Source: Symsagittifera roscoffensis
Taxonomy: Eukaryota; Xenacoelomorpha; Acoela; Convolutidae
Reading direction: 5' to 3'
Length of the DNA: 64,000 nucleotides
NCBI RefSeq assembly: GCF_963678635.1
Contig: NC_087062.1
Coordinates: forward strand, 84,776,012-84,840,011
The position numbers were made by a program, and so were the translations under genes. This document shows, one piece after another, positions 50,312 to 60,424 of the stretch. How positions within the stretch are numbered: position 1 is the stretch's first letter; each line of letters begins with the position of its first letter. The notes under the pieces were generated by a model that was not told the origin of the DNA, did no database searches, and saw nothing but the letters and a program-made list of their open reading frames with translations.

Positions 50312-53000
50312 ATGCAGCGCAGGGACTCGTTAGGATCGACTACTAAGATTCCCAGGCTAAGCAAGGGAAGCACGCAAAAATTTAAAACTAGGCGTAGCCA
50401 ATCCTCGTTTAGCAGCGCTTCCGACGTGTTTGCTGAAAACGAATCGACTAAAGGTCAACCTGATCTTTCAGTGAGCGAAATGAAACTAAGGAGTGAGAAA
50501 AAATCTCGATGGCGATCAAGGGCGGAGCGCTGAGGCCGGACCCGCAAGCGAAACGCTTGTGGACCCCTTTGACGAAGGGGAACGGACGCTTATTCGACCC
50601 GACTTTGAGCCGAGCGAGGACATCGAGCGGGAGGAAGTTGAGAGGACGCAGGAGACCTCGGAGCGTTCCGAGGTCGAGCCGCGAGAGGAAGTGTTATTTA
50701 GGGGAATGTCCAAATCGGAGACCAAGAGTCATAGTTGCAGGAGAGAATTTCACATCCAGCTAATACCTACTCATCTCTGGCCAAGCAGAGCAACAACACG
50801 ATGATGTCGAGTATAAGCCCGAGTGAAGAACAACCGGGTTCGAAGGCCAAGAAGAGCTGGAAGTCTTTGTACGATGAGCGCATGGCGTCACTACGAACTG
50901 AAGGTTTATCTTCCAGTTATGACCACCCGGAGATAACCCATCCGGATGTGAACTTCACACCGTCCCCAAGGAACGACATGAGCAGGAAGGCGTCGTCCGC
51001 CTCGCCGACCAGGCCCATGTCAGATGGGATAACGATGGGAGCGTCATCAACGTTCGACAGATTGATGACGTCGATGAGCAAGCAAAAAGGCGGTGCGTCA
51101 TCAAGTACCAAGCTGCAGTCGCAGTTGACCTCATCTTCTTTGGGACTAACCCCGCCATATGGGGCAACTGGCGATATAAGTGACATGTTCGCTGGCGTAA
51201 TGAATGGTCTGGATGAACTGAGACGGGACATGACTAAGAGAAAAGATCAAGTTGACGAGAGAGCTCACCAGGGTCGAGAGAATTTGAGAGACGAACTAAC
51301 GCACGTCAAGTCGCAGGCGAGGGTTGATCAAGCTCAATTGATTCGCAACACCGATCAATGCCTGGCGGAGAGCCTGGCACAGGTAAACAAGGAGTCAGAG
51401 GAAAGAGAAGCTACGATGACCAGAGAGAACGAGCGATTGTTGAACGATCATGATAATACCTACGCCCATACGATGACTAGCCTGGAAAAAAGGTTAGATG
51501 CCAAATCTGATTTAATGATGCGGAAGCTTGACGCGATCTTGAATGGGAGCAGTTGGGAGGAGCGTTCCAACCCAAGGGAGCGCTCACGCCATGCGAATGA
51601 TGAAGATGGTACGGGCAGTTATACCAGGGGCCCAGCAAATCTCAAGAACGAACTACGAACCTAGGAATAGGGAGCGACCAAGGGCAGCCCCGTCGAGGCC
51701 TGGCTGGACGAATCCGGTCCCGCCGGAGGCAGATGCCACTCCAGAGACAAGGTTGCCAACTGTGCCACAAGTCAGTTCAGTGCCAGATCTGACTACAGTC
51801 TCACAGGACACAACGATGTATGCCTCCATGTTTGAGCCTCTGAATAAATCTCTCGAGACATTCATCACTAAACTCTCGAAGTCAAACGAGAGAGGAGAGA
51901 GGTGAAGAAGGACACTGAAAAAGCCGAAGTCATACAAAGACGAGTCAGACGGCTGTATTGATACTTGGATGGAAGTGATGAAGTTGCACTTTGAGGAAGA
52001 GAGTCTCTCCAAGAAACAAGAGTGCAGCGCGCTAACAAGCAACCTGGAGGGTACTGCACTAAACTGTGTAATGGCGAAAAGAACCAATGAGAGAGACAGC
52101 GCTCGCAAGATATTCGACATCCTGCTGAACCGTTTCGGCTCTGGAGTACAAGGGCACCAGGCTATGGTGAAGTTCGAAAAGAGGCGTCAAAGAGATGACG
52201 AATCCATAGACAAATTCTTGGACGACCTTGAATTGCTTAGGAGGAGATGCAATCCCGATGAGAGAATATCCGAGCGAAACTTGGCGATTGCTTCGAAGTT
52301 CATGGACGGAGTAAAGAGTGAGGATTTGAAAACAATATTGGCCACACACTTCACCCTGTCACTTGACCAGGTACCCAACCCCGATGATTTGAGTATGAAG
52401 TCACGCGAGTATTTACTCGTAAGACCGAGGGCGCAAAACCGTTGCAGCAATTATGGTAACTACAGCGGGACAAACACTGGTGTGAACTCCAGTTGGTACA
52501 AACCTCGCGATGACATGGATAAGAGGAGGTCTTGTGCGAATTGTGGTTCGATGTACCATCACGTTTCCGCGTGTTCTGCATACAAACAGAACATGAAGGC
52601 AATAGGCTACTTTCTCGACAACGTCGACGCGACCGACGAGGATTAGGAGGAGTGCGTCAGAGGGCTCATCAAGAAATATGGTCCGAGGTGCTTCTTCTGT
52701 AATTTGGAAGGACACTTCAAGTCGGATTGCACTCAGTATTGCACTCAGGCGCTTTCGGGTGTCAAGGCCAGTCGAGCACGTCTGATGAACGAGGCCGAGT
52801 CTCGGAGAAAGGAGACTACACCGAGCACCTTTACGAATAAGAAGGTAAAAACACTGCATGACGAGGTGGTAGCCTCGAACCTGGAGGCAGAGTCGGCGAG
52901 CTCACTCAAGGTGGATTACGGTCTGGCGGCAAGGACATCGGTCTGGCGGCAAGGAGCTAGCCACGAAAGAAGTGGAGCAATGGGTAAGGTCGGAGCTGGA
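50312..53000 (+). pseudogene. gag: Element 2 gag, broken by frameshifts and stops
   Basis: The start is taken at ATG 50312 (MQRRDSLGSTTKIPRLSKG). The reading frame then changes near 50500, 50750 and 51600. The segment to 51664 includes a long charged coiled-coil region (about 51190-51540). The capsid-like part (51906-52646) reads through a TGA at 51903. It carries a retrotransposon-gag domain (NLEGTALNCVMAKRTNERDS) and a zinc knuckle-like CANCGSMYHHVSAC. After a TAG at 52644 comes a second knuckle, CFFCNLEGHFKSDC (about 52694). A 20-bp tandem duplication at 52919-52958 (GGTCTGGCGGCAAGGACATC) knocks the frame out just before the protease part. Confidence 0.75.
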
Positions 53001-54474
53001 GAGCACAGATCTTCGGGAAAATTTTAATATTCTGGGTAAAACGACGGAAAAAAAAGACAAAGAGGAGCCCAGGAAGCAGGGACTAAAACTGAACGTTATA
53101 TCTGGTAGAATTTTTGGCATGACGAAGGAGGGGACGAAGATAATGTCCATTATCTCAGTCGCAGGGCACCAGGAGGTCAAGAACTTGAGTGAACCATCCG
53201 AGATTACACTAGTCCACCTATACATTTATGCAGACTACCTGAAGGAGAAAGATCCCAAACTGGACTCCAGGGCAGTGCGAGCGCTGCTCACAACAGGAGG
53301 TCCCAGGCTGATGAAAGTGGATGGACATTATATCGAAGTCCATGGCCCATACCCGATTCTAATGAATGTGGATGGCATCAATATCTACACAAAAGCTCAC
53401 GTAACTGATGCGAACGATCAGATTGGCCGGATATACATTGGTATAGAGGAGCTGAAGGTTAGACGAATCGGACACAACGCCATGCTCGAACAAGATGCGG
53501 TGCACATAGGTTGCGAGGCCGATCTAGCCGCACACGTGCTGGACGTGCAAGGCAGACAACTTTCAGTAAAGGGACTGCTAGACACGGGAGCAGTGGTTAG
53601 TGTCATGCCAGTCAAAACTTGGACCGACATGGGTTTCGAGAGGTCGGATCTAATACCGACAAACATCAGGTTGGCAGCTGCCAATCAGGGAGCGATCTAT
53701 GTGACTGGACGAACCCCGATCATTTCACTGCAGCTCGGAGGAAGACATCTTTGGATGAGCTTCCTAGTAGTGGAGAATTTGGACGAATCCGATCAGTTCA
53801 TCTTAGGAAGGGACTTCCTACGCAACTTTGATGTCACGATCGATCTCAATGACGGGTTGATTAGGATCATGGATCCTGAGAGAAAGTATGAAAAGAAACC
53901 CCTCAATAAGATCTTAATTAACCAGGCCAAGGTGCCGATTTTTCTGGATCGAAAAGTTAGATTGAAACCAAACCGAGCCGTAATAGCGACGTTTAGTATG
54001 AGTAACTTGAATGAACTCAGCAATGACAGACAGGTGTGTCTGGTACCAAATCTAAACAATAAAAGCTCGGCTATTTTAGGAAGAAGCTTCTCACTCACTC
54101 AGAGCGGACTGTGTGTGAGTTTGTTGTTGAACACAGAAGCAACAACAGTGACAATACAGAGGGGAAAGAAACTTGGCTATGCCTTGCCTCTGAACACAGA
54201 CTTTCAGAGTGTGGAGAACTTGAAAAAATTCGATGTAACTAAATGTCCCTTGCATGCGAACCAAGAAGGTATATTGAAGAGAGTAAATGAATTGAAATCT
54301 TCTAGGAAATTGTTTTCAATGAAGTCGGAAACAGATGATGGGCTGTCTTGTTGTTCCATCTTTCCCGAGAGGCCGACAGAAACAGAGTTAACAGCGAATA
54401 AACCGGTCTTACCTGAGATAGAATATTTGAAGGGTAAAATATCAGACAAAGAACTAGATTCGCTCAGGTGCTAA
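52972..54474 (+). pseudogene. pro: Element 2 protease region
   Basis: A 500-codon open segment. The catalytic motif LLDTGAVVSVMP is at about 53577 and the family's second motif FILGRDFLRNFDVTI at about 53802, both expected for a retropepsin. The segment upstream of the protease is a linker of unknown role. The frame ends at 54474, where RT continues in another frame, consistent with a one-base loss. Confidence 0.8.
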
Positions 54475-55592
54475 GTCGGAACGCAGACGTTTTTTCGAAA
54501 CAAAAGGCCGACATAGGTTGCTGTAATTTTGTAGAACACGAGATTGAGATAGAAGAGGGCTCGGTACCTCATAGGGAAGGAGCGAGAAGAATGACCCCTC
54601 ACAAGTCAGAAGCGTGCAGGAATGAAATCGAGATGTTAATGGAGTATGACATGATCGAGCCGTCGAAGTCCCCGTGGGCTTGTGGCGTGGTCATGGCGAA
54701 GAAGAAAGGGGGGCAACTCAGGTTTTGTTGTGATTTCCGTTATCTGAACGCAGTGACTATAAAGGACGCATACCCGATTTCCCGCATCGATGAGAGCCTA
54801 TCCAAGCTGGGAGACGCGAAGTTCTTCACGACGTTAGATTTGGGCTCTGCGTTCTGGCAAGTGCCACTCCGAAAGCAAGATCGTGAAAAAACAGGCTTCG
54901 CGTGCGAGCTGGGATTGTTCCAGTGGAAGAGGATGCCGTTCGGATTGTGCAACGCGACGGCCAAATTCAAGCGACTGATGGCCCAGGCACTCACGAGCAT
55001 GACTAAGAAATACGGGAATCTCATCATGTGTTATGTCGATGATGCCGTGATTGCAACATCAACCTTAGAGGACCACATAGAGAGGTTGGATGAGATGTTT
55101 ACTTGCATGAAGCAGGCGGGCCTGAAATGTACACCCTCTAAGTGTGAAATCCTCAGAGACTCCATAAAGTATCTGGGCCGCCTGGTGGAGAAGCATGGAG
55201 TGAGACCAGATCCTGAAGCGGTCGAAGCGGTATTGACCTGGAAGGCACCTAAAACAGATACACAACTGATGAGTTTTTTGGGATTTGCTAATTATTATCG
55301 AGAATTTATCAAGGGGTACGCTGACAAAATATACCCCATGCAGCGGTTGATGAGAAACGAGGGCAAAAAGTTCACTTGGACTGATGAGGCACAAGTTTCA
55401 TTTGAGAACATCAAACGTTAACTTTGCGAGGCACCGGTCCTCGGCATGCCAACAGAGAAGGGGATGTTCGTGCTGGACACGGATGCATCAGTGGTTGCGA
55501 TATCGAACATACTTCACCAGGAGCAGAAGTGGAACGGGAGAACGGTTCTCCGTCCGATAGCCTACGGGAGTAAGGTCCTGAGTGATACTTAG
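54468..55592 (+). pseudogene. pol: Element 2 reverse transcriptase, with nonsense codons
   Basis: Contains the RT blocks in order: KSPWACGVVMAKKKGG, LRFCCDFRYLNAVT, FFTTLDLGSAFWQVPL, FQWKRMPFGLCNA and YVDDAVIA (catalytic YVDD at about 55032), then the thumb/connection LMSFLGFANYYREFIKGYAD. TAA at 55419 and TAG at 55590 interrupt the frame, with clear homology continuing after each. The sequence is a typical animal Ty3/gypsy RT. Confidence 0.9.
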
Positions 55593-56615
55593 ATGAAGTA
55601 CGGCGCACCAAAAGCGGAGATGTTCGCGGTAATCACTTTCGTGGAAAAATACAGGGCCTACTTGAGGAGTGCTCCCTTCAAGTTACGTGTGGATAATCGT
55701 GCCCTTGCCTGGCTGAAAACCTATTCGATGGACCAAAGTTATATTGGTCGTTGGATCGTGCGCCTAGATGGATACCACATGATCATAGAGCACCGTACCC
55801 GTGACAAGCACCAGAACGCAGATAGCCTCAGTAAAAAGACAGAATTTTATGAACGCCTCGACGAGAAGCAGGCTAACCAATCGGAAATCAAAGACGGGTT
55901 TTCATTTCTGGACAAGGAAACCTACGACAAACTGCCACTTACTAGGTGGTTAGACAAGTCAAGGCATCCTATACCCGGACACCCTGACCTTCCAGTGGAG
56001 ACGGCCGCGGAGATAAAGTTTTTAGCCAGGGGCGAGCCCGTTCCGCTGGATCTGCTAGTCCGATCCATTTTGGTACAGCAAGAACCTACCAGGCTGGGTA
56101 TAAACAGCATAGCTCTATTGAACAGGACGGTGAACTTGGCGCCGGACGACATGGGGAAGCTCCGTGACTTGTTGGACAGGGAAGTGGATAGGCATGATCG
56201 CGAGTGGATGGAGACCATGCAGCGGTTGACTGTCACTGAGAAAACAGAGAAGAGGCTAGTGTCCATTCGCAGCCGAGGTGTTGAATGGGATTGCAGGTCG
56301 ATAGTCAACCAGCTGGTGAGCTCAATGCCGAAGGAGGTCTTCTTGAGAATTTCGTTCACTGAACATGGGACACTGAATCAGACCCAAGCCACTGAAGAAG
56401 TCAGGATCAAGTCGATATCTAGCTTCGCGAGGAAAGTGCATTTCACGGATGCAAGAGAAGAATACGAGCCGAGCCCAGATTGTTCGTCCGGGGACGAGAC
56501 AATGTCCGGGGAGTCTGATACCTTCGAGCCCGTCAAGGACGACTTGCTGAGGAGTCTGACACTTTTGAGCCCGTACAGGACGACTTGTCCGGGGAGAGGT
56601 TGTTTAGACAACTGA
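55593..56615 (+). pseudogene. pol: Element 2 RNase H and linker
   Basis: Continues in frame from the RT. The RNase H motifs are split across the TAG: VLDTDASVV before it, then KAEMFAVITFVEKY, LRVDNRALAWL and DKHQNADSLS after it. A roughly 200-residue linker of unknown role follows. Near 56475-56690 a degenerate minisatellite with TTGTCCGGGGAGTC units spans the frame change to the integrase segment. Confidence 0.8.
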
Positions 56616-57850
56616 GGGATAGAATTTTGTCCGGGGAGTCGGATTCGAGGCAACCGAGGGACAGAGTTTTGTTCGGGGAGTCGAGAAACATCTCAGACAA
56701 CTTGGAATATGGTGTTGGGGAATCAGTCGGCTCAAGGGTTGACTCGAGGCCCCAGTCCTGGGACAACACATCTGAAACAACTTCCAATTCCGATATATCG
56801 GAGATCGCGATCCACTCCTTGTTGGTAGACCGAGAAATGGATCAGGATCCAGACAGGGACATGTACACCTCAGATGAAGAGGGCAATGTGGTAGATAATG
56901 CCGCCGATGAGCTCGAGCTGATAGCAGTCTCGAAACGCCCAACCAGATTGCTGCCACATGGTACGGTCGTCCGTACCAATCTGGAACCACCTGTGCAGGA
57001 GGCGATGCCTTTGAAGAAGATATGGTGTGTCAAGTTGATGGACGATGCTCATGCTCCGGAGATATTGAGCGGGCAATTAAACGTGATAAAGACGTATCTG
57101 AAAGCCAGATACCGGCTGTCGGATCTCCTAAGGGCTCAACGAAATGACAGAATGACGAGCAATCTGAAGAGATGGATCGAGAATGGAGCACCTGACAAAG
57201 GAGATTTGGAGGAGGACAGCTACAAGATTTTGAAGCAGTTTAACATGAAGAGAAAAGACCTACTGTACCTGAATAAAGACGGAATCGTAGCCTGTAAACA
57301 AAAAGAAGAGGACAAGGTCCTTTACAAGTACAATTCGATAGTGTTGCCACAGTTGTACCAGACTGAATTGCTCTTTCGTTCACATGATCAAATGGGCCAT
57401 CAAGGAGTGGACAAAGTGTACAACAGGATACAAAAACGATTCGAATGGCCGGGATTGAAGAAGGCTTGTGAGAAGTGGATTGCCGCATGCCTGTCATGTC
57501 AACAGGCGAAGGATCCCAGGAAACTAAGGTTCCCCCTACAGTCGATAGAGTCGTCGGGATTCAACGAAGTGGTGCAAATTGATCATCAGAAGATCTGCAT
57601 GACAGCATCGGTGGAAGAAACATGCGATCATTTGATAAACATGTGGATAGCGAGGCATGGCTGCCCCATCACATTCCAATCGGACAATGACAAAGCATTC
57701 GTGGGTGATCTCACGAAGGAGTTAATGAAAAGGTCAAGTAGCGTAGGCCCACTCGACCACTTATCACCCGAAAACGAATGGCCTAGTCGAGAGCCAAAAT
57801 TGCACACTGGTATCCATGCTGAGAGTCTATTGCTCACGCTACATGGATGA
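56585..57850 (+). pseudogene. int: Element 2 integrase N-terminal half with core deletion
   Basis: The HHCC zinc finger is present (HDQMGHQGVDK to CLSCQQAKD, about 57384-57510). The first catalytic Asp is in VQIDHQKICM and the second in FQSDNDKAF, but they are only about 34 residues apart. The usual spacing is 50-60, so roughly 25 residues are missing. The glutamate-bearing segment is scrambled by a frameshift near 57740-57850. Confidence 0.8.
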
Positions 57851-58391
57851 CTGGGACAAGCACTTTCCGCAAGTGATGGGTGCTTACAACAGCACGGAGC
57901 ATTCCACCACGGGAATAAGTCCGCACATGATGCTAACGGGTCACGAAAAAGCGCTTCCGTTGACGTTTTTCTACCCTGAATATGAAGGGAAGAGAACAGC
58001 ACCGCAAACGTACGTGCGGGATGTCATTAGAAGACAGCAGGACCTCAATGAATTATGCAGGAGGAACACGCAACAGGCGCAAATTAGACAAAAAAGGAGG
58101 TTTGATAAAAGGACAACCGATGCATAAGCCTACTCAGTTGGCGACTACGTCTGGGTGTTCCAGGAAGTAGTTCCACCAAAAGGAACCAAGAAATTATTAA
58201 AGAAATGGCGTGGTCCATTTCAGATAACTGAGGTGCACCAAGGAGGTCATTTTTATCGATTGAGCACTGGAAGAGCAGCTCATTACGAAAACATCAAACC
58301 ACACAATGCCTCGTCAGAGGACTGGTGCATCCCAGCGGACATGCAAGAGGGAGACTATTTGATAGTGGATCCTGCTTGTGAGGTGAATTAA
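57816..58391 (+). pseudogene. int: Element 2 integrase C-terminal part
   Basis: MLRVYCSRYMDDWDKHFPQV continues the integrase core after the broken Glu region. It is followed by an STEHSTTGISPHMMLTGHE motif typical of this family and a C-terminal SH3-like domain (KKWRGPFQITEV, YRLSTGRAAHYENIKPHN). TAA at 58125 lies between the two parts and TAA at 58389 ends the segment. Confidence 0.8.
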
Positions 58392-59219
58392 AGGGGTACT
58401 CGCGACAAAAACGACGGGAATGAGGTGGTGGATGATTGCGACCTACCACTGGACCTGAAGTTGACCGAGCGAGTAGAGGTGGACGATGAAACTGTACCTT
58501 ATGCCGAGGAAGACTGGGACTGCCCGGAACAAATCGAAATTGACAAAGGAATACAGCCTGACTTTCCTCTTACCATAGAAACACGCCAGAGCAAGAGAGG
58601 AAAAAACAAGAAGAAATACAATCCATACGGCGAGGATTTCGTCGTAGACAGGATAGTTGTAAGTGATATGATGGACTCGCTGGTAGGACTGGACGAAGTG
58701 GCGGTGCTCGAAGAAATCGACTTGGTGAATGACATGGATCAGGACTGGATCGACGATCGATCAGAACCGGAAGTGGAGTTCAAACCAGAAGCGGAACAGA
58801 TTCATGAGCAAGAACTAACGACATTTCGGGTGCTCGAATGGCTCCATGATCTGCCAACAGACCCAAGAGAGACAATCCTGACGATTCAGGACGTCGATAA
58901 AGACGGCATCAAATACGTCAGTCATGACAATACCGAGTCCAACTGGGTCGCGCCAGATGGTCCTCTACGTGTTCCACAATCCAACCTCGATCTCTTAGAC
59001 TTTGGGCGATCGACGGGGACGTCGATGGATATTTTTGTCCGGGGAGTGGGGGTAAGACTCACCCACACCAAAAATCTGATGTTAAAAAAATCGAAATTGG
59101 CAAGAGAAACCGGAGAACTAGAGACAGAGGGCGAGAATGCTAAAAAAAACCACCTTTTGGACGAATTTTTGAATCATATTTTGACCTGCCGAACCATTAT
59201 TCAAACAATATCGTCATAA
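58392..59219 (+). pseudogene. Element 2 acidic pol C-terminal extension
   Basis: Same frame as the integrase end across the TAA at 58389. About 270 mostly acidic residues (VDDETVPYAEEDWDCPEQIE) with an FKPEAEQIHEQELTTFRVLE segment and RSTGTSMDIFVRGVGVRLTH near the end. No known domain is recognised. It stops at TAA 59217 and the frame continues into the macro-like region. Confidence 0.6.
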
Positions 59220-59654
59220 CGGACAGCGATTTTATTCACGGAACGCACATGCGCTATAGCGATAACCGCGGACGTAAGCTTCAAAACAGCACTAGCGGCT
59301 GATTTCAAAAGAGAGTATAAGAACATCGAATTTTTATGGAAACAGAGGCCTGGTGTGGGAGGAATGATTGCGCTGCCCCCTGTTGCATCACAGATACCAG
59401 GGAAATATTTGTGTTTCCTGGTTACTAAGGCCACTGATAGGCAACACGTAGATCCAGAGAGTTTGGTATTGGCCTTGACTCGACTTAGGGATTTTCTGGT
59501 TGAGAGAGGAGTGGCCTCTCTCTCGTTACCAGTTTATGATCCTAATAGGGGAAAGCTACATCCGAGAGAGTTGTACGCCCTTGTACATGTGATAATTTCA
59601 GAAACTGGCATAGAGGTTTACTTACATAAAAAACACTATCTGAGCATATGCTAG
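59220..59654 (+). pseudogene. Element 2 macro-domain-like region
   Basis: In frame with the preceding segment. It reads ADVSFKTALAADFKREYKNI, then RPGVGGMIALPPV, YLCFLVTKATDRQHVDPESL, LRDFLVERGVASLSLPVYDP and IEVYLHKKHYL. The order (A-D near the start, G-x-A-x-x-F, a YLxTK strand, a long helix, then a 'slslP' strand) follows ADP-ribose-binding macro domains, which occur at the end of pol in some animal Ty3/gypsy elements. The ligand-binding glycines of the second loop are not clear, so binding is doubtful. Confidence 0.5.
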
Positions 59655-60121
59655 GAATTACATTCGGCAATAAGTGGTTTTTATTTAGTTCACTTGATAA
59701 GAATTAGGGTCAAGTTTTAGATTAGGATTAAGTTTTAGGTACAATATAAGGGATTATGTTTGTATGTGATAGTGTAGATGTGTGATGTTTATGTGTTATG
59801 TTATTGTTATGATATGTTTTATGTTTTGTGTCATAAAAGACCTAGAATACTCCAGGTAGTCAAGGTGACAGCGCTCATTTGTGCTACCTTGACAAAGATA
59901 CAGGTGGACGATCCACCTTGGTGCTAAATTTTTAAGTCAGAATTGAGAAGAGAATTTCCTTGAAGAGTCTTAAAGATTTGAATGATGTTTTATCCAAAAA
60001 TGATGGTTTTAAGTCGCGACTTGTTTTTTAGATCTTGATTGATCAGAAATTGTTTATTGAATTCAGTGAATCAAACGACCCGGAAGAAACTACACGATAA
60101 CAAGAATCAACACGATAAGAA
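59655..60121 (+). other. Element 2 spacer with stem-loops
   Basis: AT-richer. Two perfect or near-perfect hairpins are visible: GTCAAGGT...ACCTTGAC (about 59859-59893) and AGGTGGA-CGA-TCCACCT (about 59902-59918). No ORF. Confidence 0.5.
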
Positions 60122-60424
60122 ATGGGTGACACGAATGAACTAATGTAATTCCTCTCAGCGAGTCTAGGAGCGGCTCTAGACGAGATCTATCAGCGGCTGA
60201 TCGATTGTGACTTTACACGAGAAGACCCGGGGCTGGTGATGTTTGTGGTCGCGCTCCTCAATGCGTTAGGACGAGAGGGTCGAGGGAATCGCCCTACAGA
60301 AGTGGTGTTGATGTTGGCCTTCGGTGAGTCAGGGACCGCCGAGAGAGGTCGAAACCGACTGATGAGATGGCGGCGTGGAGAAATGTCTGGCCACGACCTG
60401 GCTCGTGAGCCAGGACTTAGGTGA
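60122..60424 (+). pseudogene. Element 2 start of the SGNH ORF, interrupted
   Basis: ATG at 60122 gives MGDTNELM, then TAA at 60146, then the same frame stays open (LDEIYQRLIDCDFTREDPGL...MFVVALLNALGREGRG) to 60424. The following ORF continues in a different frame, so a frameshift lies near 60375-60424. The function of this N-terminal segment is unknown. Confidence 0.5.

Noticed and set aside
50493..52859. Minus-strand ORFs over element 2 gag
   Set aside because: Shadows of the plus-strand coding sequence; they carry no motifs.
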